In this document: positions 32,930 through 40,896 of the stretch, one piece after another
How the letters are laid out: each line of letters starts with the position of its first letter
Numbering within the stretch: the first letter of the stretch is position 1
Assembly (NCBI RefSeq): GCF_028746185.1
Contig: NZ_JAQIVH010000029.1
Location: 1 to 64,000 of the forward strand
DNA: 64,000 nt
DNA from: Paenibacillus_E qinlingensis
GTDB lineage: Bacteria; Bacillota; Bacilli; Paenibacillales; NBRC-103111
Direction of reading: 5' to 3'
The notes under the pieces: model-generated
Told to the model about the DNA's origin: nothing
Database searches by the model: none
What the model saw: the letters and a program-made list of their open reading frames with translations, nothing else
Position numbers and translations under genes: made by a program

Positions 32930-33811
32930 ATGGTTAAATCATGGACGGACCGGAGTTTTTATGTCATCGTGTACAGTCTTGTCGCGCTAGCGATAGTTGT
33001 GACCTTGTATCCCTTCATTTATGTGGTGAGCATCTCAATGAGCTCGGTAGAAGCCATAGACAATAAGTTAGTCACGTTCTTACCGGTTGATCTGAATTTC
33101 GATGGGTACAAAATGGTGCTCGGCTACTCCGAGTTATGGAAGTCTTATTACAACACCATTTGGTATACCGTCGTGGGGACGGTCTTTAATCTGGTGGCCA
33201 CATGCTTAGCGGCCTATCCGCTTTCGAGGAAGGCATTCTTCCTTCGAAGAAAGCTCAATTTCTACATCGCATTCACGATGTACTTCTCTGGCGGGTTGAT
33301 TCCCATTTACATGGTGATCACGGAATTAGGGCTCTACAACACGAGATGGGCGATGATTCTGCCTGTACTTGTAAGCACCTTTAACGTCATGATCTTGCGC
33401 TCAGCCTTCGAGAATATTCCGAACGAAATATTTGAGAGTGCGAATATGGATGGAGCTAAGGATTTCACCTTACTGTTCCGTATTGCGATACCGCTTACAA
33501 AACCGACGCTTGCGGTTCTTACGCTGTATTATGCGATCGCGCACTGGAATGACTTCTTCAATGCCCTTCTGTACCTAGGGAAGGCGGAGTTGCAACCGCT
33601 GCAAATTTTTCTCCGAAGGGTGCTCATTATGGCCTCGCCTGAAATTATGCAGAAAATGGGAGGCGAGACAGCGGCGAAGGCACTTGCGGTTTCGACGCTG
33701 CAAGTTCGCTATGTTTCCATTGTTGTCAGCATTTTGCCGATTATTACGATCTATCCGTTCATCCAAAAGTATTTCGTTCGTGGTATCACGCTAGGTGCAG
33801 TCAAAGGGTAG
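32930..33811 (+). CDS. Sugar ABC transporter permease, LplC type
   Basis: This 293-residue MalG-like permease is the partner of the preceding LplB-type protein. Six membrane segments are evident, and the EAA loop reads IFESANMDGAKDFTLLFRIAIPLTKPT. The C-terminus ends in FVRGITLGAVKG, the standard ending of this family. The start at 32930 is set by AAGGAGG just upstream; an in-frame ATG at 32888 precedes that site. A 118-bp gap separates it from LplB. Confidence 0.92.
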   Translation: MVKSWTDRSFYVIVYSLVALAIVVTLYPFIYVVSISMSSVEAIDNKLVTFLPVDLNFDGYKMVLGYSELWKSYYNTIWYTVVGTVFNLVATCLAAYPLSRKAFFLRRKLNFYIAFTMYFSGGLIPIYMVITELGLYNTRWAMILPVLVSTFNVMILRSAFENIPNEIFESANMDGAKDFTLLFRIAIPLTKPTLAVLTLYYAIAHWNDFFNALLYLGKAELQPLQIFLRRVLIMASPEIMQKMGGETAAKALAVSTLQVRYVSIVVSILPIITIYPFIQKYFVRGITLGAVKG

Positions 33812-33867
33812 CGATACTCTAGCTGGATAGATAAGTGGGCTTTATACATTGAGGGAGGTTTTCGTAT

Positions 33868-35496
33868 ATGAAAAAAACACTTAAAACAACGGCAAGTTTG
33901 TCTCTGATTACGGCCTTATTCGCTATGGTAGCTGCAGGTTGTACAAGTGAGGGGAGTTCAGAACCTACGTCTAGCGCCGGAGTGGCAACGCTTAAACCAG
34001 ATGCGAGTGCAGCGGCAGCGCCAGCAGGCTTTACCTACACAGGTAAAGGGCCAATCACCGATAAAGCAGGATCGCTCAAAATTCTTGCAACGAACGCCTG
34101 GACGAACAATGTCGACCTGAACCAAGCTCCAATTGTCCAAGAATTGAGTAAACGAGCAGGTGTTACAGTCAATTGGGAGCTGCTTCCGCCATCGACCTAT
34201 CAGGATGCGATTAGTCCGCGACTTGCCGCAGGAGCCGATCTCCCCGATGTGATCTATCAGTTGGATCAGGATCAGACGATGAAGAATATTCAAGGAGGCT
34301 TGTTCAAACCTCTGAACGATTATATCGATAAGTATGGGGTCAACATCAAGAAGCTGTTCGAGAAATACCCTGCGTTGAAAGCAAGCTTAACGACACCAGA
34401 CGGGAAGATTTACTATCTGCCTCAGCTGGCCGTAACCAAGAACTATATGCCTACTTTTATGGTGAACGTAAGATGGCTAGAAAAGCTAAATCTTAAAGAG
34501 CCAACAACGCTCGATGAATTTACGGATATGCTGCGTAAGTTCAAAGCGAATGACCCGAATGGCAATGGCAAGCAGGATGAAATCCCATTCTCGGTTGCGC
34601 CTAATCAACTAGCGAATGCATTTGGACCCGTATTCGGATTGGATTTAGCCAATAACTTCTATGCAGACAAGGACGGTAAGGTACATTACTCGTACTATGA
34701 GCCGAACTATAAGGAATATTTAACCTACTTAAATAGTTTGTACAAAGAGGGATTACTAGAGTCGGATTTCGCCAGCGTCACAGCGGATCAGATTACCTCG
34801 AAATTCTCGCAAAACATAACAGGCGTTACATTTAACTTTAGCTGGTATACCTCGATGGTGTACAGTAAGCTGTTCAAGGATTACGATCCTACACAGCCGC
34901 TCATAAAAGGGATCGCCCCATTCAAAGGGCCGCATGGTGATCAATTCTATATTGGACGGAACCCCATCACTGGTATATTCGGCGTTTCGAAGAATGCGAA
35001 GGATCCGGAGCTGGCGTTCAAATTCTTGGACTATGCGAGCAGTGAAGAATCCAAGGAGATGTATGCGTGGGGACTGCAAGGACAAACGTTTGAGGTAGTT
35101 GACGGCAAGAAACAATTTACGGAAAAAGGGAAGGATAATGATTTTATCCAAAAATTCGGTATCAACCCAACGAATTTGCCAATCGAGCAATCTGTCGATG
35201 CAACGGATGTACTGGTAGCGCCATGGCATGCTAAGATTGATAAAGAGATGGAGAAGTATATCAAAGCACCGTTCCCATTCGTTTACGCGCTGAAAGCAGA
35301 GGCAGACAAAGAGAACACGGTCATGCCGGATATTACGACCTACGTGAATGAAATGAACATTAAGTTTATTACCGGCAAGGAAAGCTTGGATAAATTCGAT
35401 AGCTATATCAAGTCATTGAAAAGCATGGGTGTTGATGATGTCATAAAAGGTAGACAAGCGCAATATGACCGTTATCTCACGGCCAGTAAGAAATAA
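33868..35496 (+). CDS. Sugar ABC transporter substrate-binding lipoprotein, LplA type
   Basis: This 542-residue extracytoplasmic binding protein has a lysine-rich start, hydrophobic core and lipobox VAAGC with lipid-modified Cys25. A Ser/Ala-rich linker runs to about residue 55, followed by a two-lobed family 1 binding fold with GNGKQDEIPF, an EF-hand-like turn common in LplA/YtcQ proteins. GGGAGG precedes the ATG. It should deliver an oligosaccharide to the two permeases just upstream. A strong hairpin follows, which may lower expression of later genes relative to the binding protein. Confidence 0.93.
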   Translation: MKKTLKTTASLSLITALFAMVAAGCTSEGSSEPTSSAGVATLKPDASAAAAPAGFTYTGKGPITDKAGSLKILATNAWTNNVDLNQAPIVQELSKRAGVTVNWELLPPSTYQDAISPRLAAGADLPDVIYQLDQDQTMKNIQGGLFKPLNDYIDKYGVNIKKLFEKYPALKASLTTPDGKIYYLPQLAVTKNYMPTFMVNVRWLEKLNLKEPTTLDEFTDMLRKFKANDPNGNGKQDEIPFSVAPNQLANAFGPVFGLDLANNFYADKDGKVHYSYYEPNYKEYLTYLNSLYKEGLLESDFASVTADQITSKFSQNITGVTFNFSWYTSMVYSKLFKDYDPTQPLIKGIAPFKGPHGDQFYIGRNPITGIFGVSKNAKDPELAFKFLDYASSEESKEMYAWGLQGQTFEVVDGKKQFTEKGKDNDFIQKFGINPTNLPIEQSVDATDVLVAPWHAKIDKEMEKYIKAPFPFVYALKAEADKENTVMPDITTYVNEMNIKFITGKESLDKFDSYIKSLKSMGVDDVIKGRQAQYDRYLTASKK

Positions 35497-35523
35497 TAAA
35501 TAACGATTGTCGTTTGTGTAACT

Positions 35524-35557
35524 AGCACAGCAGCCGTGGAAATGGCTGCTGTGCTTA
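35524..35557 (+). terminator. Strong hairpin after LplA-type gene
   Basis: AGCACAGCAGCC and GGCTGCTGTGCT form a perfect 12-bp stem with an 8-nt loop. The tail (TATCC) is not T-rich, so it may be a partial terminator or an mRNA-stabilising structure rather than a full stop. Confidence 0.6.
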
Positions 35558-35597
35558 TCCATTTGCGGCGACGAATCCCAAAAAGGACGGTTTCAGG

Positions 35598-37136
35598 ATG
35601 AAAAGATCCACCTATATGTTACTGTTCATCGTGATGTGTACTTCGATTGTTGTGTTCATGATGGTTGGCAGGGAACGAGAGCCAGATTCGACGTCGGCAA
35701 CGTCACACACGAACAACGCGGGGCAAGGTCTAGCGCCCACCACCTTACATATATTGTTTCCTTTGGAGAAACCCGTTGCCCAAGATGAAGTTATTCAAGC
35801 AGTGGAGACTAAGCTAGCAAAGGATGGCTTGCCGATCAAGCTTAAATTTACCTATATCCCGTATGATCAGTACTGGAATAAGCTGTGGCTGAATGCGGCA
35901 AGCGGTGAGCCTTATGATATTGCTTTATCGGCGTATTCAAATATAGCGGATTTAGTTTCCAAGAAAGTCTTAGCACCCTTGGATGATGCGCTACGCGATT
36001 ATGGTCATGCAATAGTAAACAGCACACCGGATTATGCATTTCAAGGGGTAACGATTAACGGGCATATCTATGGTATCCCCCGTGTGATGCCTATTGCTGA
36101 GTTTCAGAGCTTCCTGCAAATAAGAGGCGATCTAAGAAAGAAATATGGTTTACCGGAGATTAGAACGGTGGCCGATATGGATACGTATTTGGAGACGATT
36201 CATCAAAAAGAACGGATGATTACGCCCTATTTTTATGACACGGGTCGGTTTTTGCTTCGAGAATATGGGGATGTCGCTTTTTTTGCGGGAGGTTACTTGA
36301 ATGCTCCTGTGTATATTGATCCGGCGGATCCACAACTTAAGGTCAGAAATACGTATGAGTCTGATTTCTTCGTTCACATCATGGAGAAGATGCATGAATG
36401 GCAAGAGAAGGGCTACATTCCCTATGGTCCATCAGACACCTCGAAGTATCCGGATCCAGAGCTTGCTTTTAACTCAGGTAAAGTGGCGGCAACGTGGAGC
36501 GTTGTCATGAAGCAAACCGAGCGAATTGATGCGTTCAAAGCGATGCTTCCAGAGGGGGAACTGGAGAATGTGTATTTGCATCCCGAGAAGCCGAAGTACT
36601 TATACACAGGTGCTGACAATATACTTTCTGTATTTTCAACAAGCCAGCATGTGAATGAGTCCGTTGCCTTCCTAAATTGGCTGAGAAGCAGCCAAGAGAA
36701 CTACGATCTGTTCACCTATGGGATCAAGGATGTCAATTACAAACTGAAGGACGACGCCATCGTCTATGACGGTATTGCGCCAGAGCATCAATATAATCCG
36801 ATTAGCTGGACCTGGAATGACATTCGGTTTGCTCGGTTTAGTACGCATATATCGCCTGCATATAGGAAAGTGCTGCGAGACTGGGATAAGGAAGCTATCG
36901 TTTCCCCGACGCTCGGCTTTGTTCCTGATCTGGCTCCAATTAAATCGGAGATTGCTCAACTCAATGTCATCATTACGGAGTATTTACCGATTTTGTATGA
37001 TGCCAAAGTGGATTGGACAACAACGATGGCCAGCTTCAGAACCAAATTAAAGGATGCGGGCATGAATCATGTTATGTCGGAAATTCAACGTCAGTTTGAT
37101 ACTTACCGCGCTAGTAGAAAGGGTGAAAAGTCATGA
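35598..37136 (+). CDS. Second extracellular solute-binding protein
   Basis: This 512-residue protein has a single N-terminal hydrophobic segment (about residues 7-23) with no convincing lipobox, so it is probably membrane-anchored or cleaved by signal peptidase I. The rest looks like a family 1 / YtcQ-like sugar-binding fold: LHILFPLEKP at the start, ASGEPYDIALSAYSNIADLV, and NYDLFTYGIKDVNYKL near the C-terminus. It overlaps the pectin methylesterase by four bases, so the two are coupled. It may be an alternative receptor for the same permeases, or an accessory sensor for the YesM kinase. Which of these cannot be told from sequence. Confidence 0.82.
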   Translation: MKRSTYMLLFIVMCTSIVVFMMVGREREPDSTSATSHTNNAGQGLAPTTLHILFPLEKPVAQDEVIQAVETKLAKDGLPIKLKFTYIPYDQYWNKLWLNAASGEPYDIALSAYSNIADLVSKKVLAPLDDALRDYGHAIVNSTPDYAFQGVTINGHIYGIPRVMPIAEFQSFLQIRGDLRKKYGLPEIRTVADMDTYLETIHQKERMITPYFYDTGRFLLREYGDVAFFAGGYLNAPVYIDPADPQLKVRNTYESDFFVHIMEKMHEWQEKGYIPYGPSDTSKYPDPELAFNSGKVAATWSVVMKQTERIDAFKAMLPEGELENVYLHPEKPKYLYTGADNILSVFSTSQHVNESVAFLNWLRSSQENYDLFTYGIKDVNYKLKDDAIVYDGIAPEHQYNPISWTWNDIRFARFSTHISPAYRKVLRDWDKEAIVSPTLGFVPDLAPIKSEIAQLNVIITEYLPILYDAKVDWTTTMASFRTKLKDAGMNHVMSEIQRQFDTYRASRKGEKS

Positions 37137-38101
37137 TTACCGTTGCAGCAGATGGGAGCGGCGACTTCCTTAGTATCCAAGAGGCTGTGGATCAAATCCC
37201 CATGGAGAAACGAGAGCCCACAATCATTCACATTAAGAGTGGTGTTTATAAAGAGAAGTTATATATCGATAAGCCATGGATAACGTTGGTTGGCGAAGGA
37301 GCGGAAACGACCGTAATCTCATATGACGATTATGCGAAAAAGGTGTTTCCGAGCGGAGAACCTTACCACACGTTTCATTCTTACACGGCTTACATAGGCG
37401 GGGATCATGTGACGGTTGAGGGCGTTACGATCGAGAATACAGCGGGAAGCGGGGAGATTGTGGGACAGGCCTTGGCAGCTTATGTCGATGGGGACTGCGT
37501 CGCCTTTCGCGATTGCCGATTTCTCGGGCATCAGGACACGCTGTTCACAGGGCCTTTGCCACCGAAACCGCGAGATCGCGCCAGTTTTGGCGGTCCAAGG
37601 GAGGATGCCCCGAGACGCCCAGTGAGGCAGTATTACGAACGCTGCTATGTGGAGGGGGACGTTGATTTCATTTTTGGCTCGGCGACTGCTGTGTTTCAGG
37701 ATTGTGAGATTGTCTCCTTGGGACGCGGCTGGATTACAGCTGCCTCTACCCCGGAGGATGTTCAGTATGGTTATGTGTTTCTCAGATGTAAGCTGACCGG
37801 TGATGCGCCTGAGCAGTCCGTTGGTTTAGGAAGGCCGTGGCGGAATTATGCGAAGACAGCGTTCGTAGATTGCTGGGTAGGAGCGCATATTAAAGCAGCG
37901 GGTTGGGATCGATGGAATGAACAGGAACCTGTAGATGAGGTTAGGTACATGGAGTATGGAAGTGTGGGTCCGGGGGCTGTAACTAGCGGGCGCGCTGAGT
38001 GGGAAAGCGAGTTGAACGTACAGGAAGCGGGTAGACTGACAGCTCAGCGAGTTCTTGCAGGCGATGATGGTTGGGATCCGGCAATCCGCAGCGGGGGATA
38101 A
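37133..38101 (+). CDS. Pectin methylesterase (family 8), no signal peptide
   Basis: This 322-residue right-handed beta-helix esterase removes methyl groups from galacturonate esters. The catalytic set is visible: Gln112 (GQAL), Gln134 and Asp135 (GHQDTL), Asp178 (GDVDFIFG), Arg234 and Trp236 (LGRPW). It begins directly with the first beta-helix coil (ITVAADGSGDF), so it should act in the cytoplasm on imported, methylated oligogalacturonides rather than on pectin outside. An insertion near residues 140-160 is rich in Pro and Arg. It overlaps the upstream binding-protein gene by four bases and closes the operon. Confidence 0.93.
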   Translation: MITVAADGSGDFLSIQEAVDQIPMEKREPTIIHIKSGVYKEKLYIDKPWITLVGEGAETTVISYDDYAKKVFPSGEPYHTFHSYTAYIGGDHVTVEGVTIENTAGSGEIVGQALAAYVDGDCVAFRDCRFLGHQDTLFTGPLPPKPRDRASFGGPREDAPRRPVRQYYERCYVEGDVDFIFGSATAVFQDCEIVSLGRGWITAASTPEDVQYGYVFLRCKLTGDAPEQSVGLGRPWRNYAKTAFVDCWVGAHIKAAGWDRWNEQEPVDEVRYMEYGSVGPGAVTSGRAEWESELNVQEAGRLTAQRVLAGDDGWDPAIRSGG

Positions 38102-38286
38102 GACAATCCAAGTGGCTTATTGATCGTTTAGCTGCCGATTCGGATTAATTAAGCAAGATTGGGGTGCTTATTCTTTGTTAACACAGTTGAAACTTCACGT
38201 TATTGATGGAATAAGCACGCTTGAAGGTCTTATCTCGCCAAATAAGCACATAGTTGAATAAATTAGCAAGTTTAGCTTGTTTATTG
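38102..38286. repeat. Dispersed repeat family B, second copy
   Basis: Positions about 38105-38275 contain GTGCTTATTC, GATGGAATAAGCACGC, AGGTCTTATCTC and AAATAAGCAC, closely matching the block at 16190-16425 inside the puc region. No gene is supported. Confidence 0.6.
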
Positions 38287-38316
38287 CCGTCAGGAGGATA
38301 GCTCTTGGCGGTTTTT
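38287..38316 (+). terminator. Terminator downstream of pectin operon
   Basis: CCGTCAGGAG pairs along all ten bases with CTCTTGGCGG (two G-T pairs) around a 5-nt loop, followed by five T. Confidence 0.8.
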
Positions 38317-38336
38317 CATTGTATAAGAAAGGTTGT

Positions 38337-38385
38337 TGATAACGATTCTCGACAAAATGAAATAAATACTATATAATAATAATTA
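38337..38385. promoter_or_regulatory. Fur-box-like and PerR-box-like dyads
   Basis: 38337-38351 (TGATAACGATTCTCG) matches the 7-1-7 Fur-box core at 11 of 14 positions. 38371-38385 (ATATAATAATAATTA) matches the PerR-box dyad at 12 of 14. Both lie upstream of the truncated Fur-family gene, which would fit autoregulation or control by a full-length Fur/PerR. AT-richness makes chance matches possible. Confidence 0.45.
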
Positions 38386-38501
38386 CAAATAAGGAGCATG
38401 ACTTACGGCGAGCATGAACGCGATATTACATTTATGTTCAGCAATCGAACCGTAAGTGGCTGCACATCATACAATGAAAAATGAAAGAGGAGGTTACCCT
38501 A

Positions 38502-38774
38502 ATGGTCAAACATGATCTGAATCAAGCTTTACAACGGATGCGGGCTAGAAATATCCCTTTAACTCCGCAGCGGCAAGCGTTACTTACGTATCTTTATGCG
38601 CAGGAAAGTTACACGACGGTGAAAGACATTTGCGAGGCAATGGTCGGTGAGTATCCGCATGTGAACGCGATGACAGTGAACAGCTCTCTGCACGTTTTTA
38701 AACAGCTGGGATTAGTGAATGAGTTGACAGTTGGCGGAGCTTCCTTACGATATGAAGCAGCTATTTGCTCGTAA
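38502..38774 (+). CDS. Fur-family protein reduced to the DNA-binding domain
   Basis: This 90-residue protein matches only the winged-helix half of Fur/PerR regulators: NIPLTPQRQALLTYL, then the recognition helix region AMTVNSSLHVFKQLGLV and ASLRYEA. A full Fur family member is about 135-150 residues, with a metal-binding dimerisation domain (HHH and CxxC motifs) that is absent here. DNA after the stop does not encode it in any frame I could follow. The start at 38502 follows GAGGAGG; an earlier ATG at 38481 overlaps that site. It is either a decayed gene or a small regulator that acts by competing for or dimerising differently at Fur sites. Confidence 0.72.
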   Translation: MVKHDLNQALQRMRARNIPLTPQRQALLTYLYAQESYTTVKDICEAMVGEYPHVNAMTVNSSLHVFKQLGLVNELTVGGASLRYEAAICS

Positions 38775-38792
38775 GTGAATTCTAGTACGGGA

Positions 38793-39353
38793 TTAGTACG
38801 CGAGTAGTCGGCCATTATCATGCCATTGTCCATATATTTTATTGAGACGGGTATGTTCAATGAACTTGGTTAATCGATTCTGATATAACGTTACATCGTT
38901 CCGTACAGATTGAATATTGTCGAGTTTCACTCTCACGTAGAGATCTGGCAAGGACTGAAAATGGCCATACAGCACTTCGTCCTGACGTAGTTGGTTTAAG
39001 ATATCTTCATCTATGACGAATGATGCGGTGTTCATATCGGGCAGTACTCGATGCCCTGATTCAGTCATGAACCCTAATTTATCTAAACGTCGGACTCGTT
39101 CTTTATTGAGCTCTGTCCATTTACTCTTTTTTTTCCTAGGCGAGAATCGTTGCGCAGTGTGGGTGTCATCTACTTTTTTAGTTGTGCTATCGATCCAGCC
39201 GAAGCATAAGGCCTCTTCAACGAAATCAATGTAACTCATGGAAGTGCGATGAGTAGGAACTAACCAACAATAATTTTCAGTGCTGTGATGGTTGGCTAGC
39301 CACTCCCGCCATTCTTGTCGCGTCTGTACGTGTACTATGTTATCTATAATCAT
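38793..39353 (-). CDS. YdeI/OmpD-associated family protein
   Basis: This 186-residue cytoplasmic protein matches the YdeI family: RQEWREWLANHHSTENYCWLV at the start, EALCFGWIDSTTKKVDD, the RFSPRKKKSKWTELNKER block, and a helical C-terminus. Members are annotated in connection with bacteriocin or peptide tolerance, but the molecular role is not established. It is the second gene of a short - strand pair with the VOC protein (nine bases apart), so they are probably co-transcribed. Confidence 0.82.
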   Translation of the reverse strand: MIIDNIVHVQTRQEWREWLANHHSTENYCWLVPTHRTSMSYIDFVEEALCFGWIDSTTKKVDDTHTAQRFSPRKKKSKWTELNKERVRRLDKLGFMTESGHRVLPDMNTASFVIDEDILNQLRQDEVLYGHFQSLPDLYVRVKLDNIQSVRNDVTLYQNRLTKFIEHTRLNKIYGQWHDNGRLLAY

Positions 39354-39362
39354 AATGACTAG

Positions 39363-39812
39363 TCACTCCCGATTTGTGGCATTCATTATTTTGGCATTCA
39401 CTATTTCTAAATAGTGAGCATTGTACATAATGCCCAACACGTTTCCAAAGGGATCTGTGACGGAGGCTGTGATGAATCCCTCCCCGCGGTGTACAAGTGG
39501 TTCGTACTCGACTGCTCCCATAGCTTTCAAATTCGTAAGCGTGGCTTCAATATTATCAACATGCCAGTACATGATAGCTCCACCAAGGCTGGTCGATGCA
39601 TGCGGATGGGCAAAGCGGCGATCGATCAGACCTAGTTCATGCTGGTAGTCGCCAAGACGAAATTCGGCATAGACCAGTTGACCATCGGGTCCCGATTTTT
39701 CGAAGTAAGGTTTAATGCCCAACAGCTCAGAGTACCATGCCTGTGCAGCCCCCACATCATCAGCCCAATAACTAATGGTTGCAAAACCTCTTAATGTTTG
39801 CTTTGTATTCAT
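39363..39812 (-). CDS. VOC/glyoxalase-bleomycin resistance family protein
   Basis: This 149-residue protein has the paired beta-alpha-beta-beta-beta fold of the vicinal oxygen chelate superfamily: ATISYWADDVGAAQAWYSELLGI at the start, FRLGDYQHELGLIDR with a possible metal His, and GFITASVTDPFGNVLGIMYN at the end. The substrate is unknown; the family includes dioxygenases, isomerases and drug-binding proteins. The start is set by GAGGAGGG just upstream on the - strand; a longer frame lacks support. A perfect inverted repeat lies 56 bp upstream of the start. Confidence 0.85.
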   Translation of the reverse strand: MNTKQTLRGFATISYWADDVGAAQAWYSELLGIKPYFEKSGPDGQLVYAEFRLGDYQHELGLIDRRFAHPHASTSLGGAIMYWHVDNIEATLTNLKAMGAVEYEPLVHRGEGFITASVTDPFGNVLGIMYNAHYLEIVNAKIMNATNRE

Positions 39813-39868
39813 TGTATAATCCCTCCTCATATATGAAGTATTGGTGCTATATGAGTATTGTAAACGGT

Positions 39869-39896
39869 ACACACTGACAACTATATGTCAGTGTGT
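39869..39896. promoter_or_regulatory. Perfect 11-bp inverted repeat, likely operator
   Basis: ACACACTGACA, six bases, TGTCAGTGTGT. The size and spacing suit a TetR, PadR or MarR dimer. Located upstream of the - strand VOC gene, where its promoter would be. No such regulator gene is adjacent. Confidence 0.55.
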
Positions 39897-40069
39897 TTAT
39901 TTCATTTTTAAATATTCAAAGTGCGTGATTGTCGAAAAATATGAAAGTTCGTTAACGAAGTGATTTGGATGTCTAGGAACAACGGAGGATTTCATATAGA
40001 AGTGTTGAGAAACGGTTGAGAAACGCATCTTTCCTCATGAACAGGTAAAAGCTAGAAAATGTGCCTAAA

Positions 40070-40110
40070 AAGCGAACTATTTAAAAGAAATAAGAGAAAA
40101 TCGTTCGTTT
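40070..40110. promoter_or_regulatory. Pair of PurBox-like PurR sites
   Basis: AAAAGCGAACTATTT (CGAAC at 40073-40077) and, inverted, AAATCGTTCGTTTTT (GTTCG at 40103-40107) are two opposed copies of the CGAA-centred PurBox recognised by Bacillus PurR. They end about 10 bp before the -35 of the pur promoter. Confidence 0.7.
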
Positions 40111-40117
40111 TTTCAAA

Positions 40118-40147
40118 TTGACATGGCACGTTAGTTGGTAGTAAACT
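40118..40147 (+). promoter_or_regulatory. pur operon promoter
   Basis: A consensus TTGACA at 40118-40123 is followed, 18 bp on, by TAAACT at 40142-40147. It lies between the PurBox pair and the riboswitch, giving a leader of about 255 nt to purE. Confidence 0.65.
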
Positions 40148-40193
40148 AGGAAAGCGGGAAATGAAGCCGCACTAATTGAAAATGTCGAAACAA

Positions 40194-40260
40194 CTCGTAT
40201 AAAATCAGGAATAAGGCCTGGAAGTATCTACCCAAAAACCATGAATTTTTGGACTACGAG
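40194..40260 (+). promoter_or_regulatory. Purine riboswitch aptamer, guanine type
   Basis: The three-way junction is intact. P1 is CTCGTA/TACGAG. Junction strands TATAAAATC, GTATCTACC and GGACTACGAG match the xpt-class consensus. Hairpins are CAGGAATAAGGCCTGG and CCCAAAAACCATGAATTTTTGG. The base equivalent to position 74 is C (in GACTA), which specifies guanine/hypoxanthine rather than adenine. It precedes purE. Confidence 0.95.
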
Positions 40261-40276
40261 GAAGCGAATGAGGGGA

Positions 40277-40301
40277 ACCATAGGAAATGATGGTCTTTTT
40301 G
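40277..40301 (+). terminator. Probable riboswitch-controlled terminator
   Basis: ACCAT pairs with ATGGT around AGGAAATG, followed by CTTTTTGC. The stem is short; a longer alternative pairing of GAACC (40276-40280) with GGTTC (about 40307-40311) could be the antiterminator or part of the platform. Confidence 0.5.
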
Positions 40302-40410
40302 CATTCGGTTCTTTTGCTGTCCAGCGTATAGAATCGTGAATTCTAGCTCTGGGCATTTTTTATTATTAAATGAAGATTTTAAAAAGTCGGCTTTCAGAAA
40401 GAGGTTTGTG

Positions 40411-40896
40411 ATGACGGTACGTGTTGGTGTAATTATGGGAAGCCAGTCGGATTGGGAAACGATGAAGCACGCTTGTGATATGTTGGACGAACTGGGTATA
40501 GCGTATGAGAAGAAGGTTGTCTCCGCGCATAGAACGCCCGATCTAATGTTTGACTATGCAGCATCGGCTATCGAACGCGGGCTACAAGTCATTATTGCTG
40601 GAGCAGGCGGTGCGGCGCATTTACCAGGAATGGTAGCTGCCAAAACTGAGCTACCGGTTATTGGTGTTCCAGTCAAAACGTCCACGTTGAATGGTATGGA
40701 CTCTCTGCTCTCTATTGTACAAATGCCAGGCGGCATTCCGGTTGCTACAGTTGCGATCGGCCATGCGGGTGCTACGAACGCAGGCTTGCTCGCTGCGCAG
40801 ATTCTGGGCGCTTTTGATCCAGAGATCCAAGCGAAAGTGAAAGCACGCCGCGCGCGTATTACGCAAACGGTGCTAGAAAGCAGTGACCAGCTATGA
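40411..40896 (+). CDS. purE: N5-carboxyaminoimidazole ribonucleotide mutase
   Basis: This 161-residue class I PurE converts N5-CAIR to CAIR in purine synthesis. The active-site loop GVIMGSQSDWETM opens the protein, followed by SAHRTPD (catalytic histidine), AGAGGAAHLPGMVAA and GMDSLLSIVQMPGGIPVATV. The start at 40411 follows AGAAAGAGG and gives the normal family length; an ATG 25 codons earlier would add an unrelated tail. First gene of the pur operon, overlapping purK by four bases. Confidence 0.96.
   Translation: MTVRVGVIMGSQSDWETMKHACDMLDELGIAYEKKVVSAHRTPDLMFDYAASAIERGLQVIIAGAGGAAHLPGMVAAKTELPVIGVPVKTSTLNGMDSLLSIVQMPGGIPVATVAIGHAGATNAGLLAAQILGAFDPEIQAKVKARRARITQTVLESSDQL

Noticed and set aside
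40336..40410. Upstream ATG for purE
   Set aside because: It would add 25 residues unlike PurE and precedes the ribosome binding site used by the ATG at 40411.
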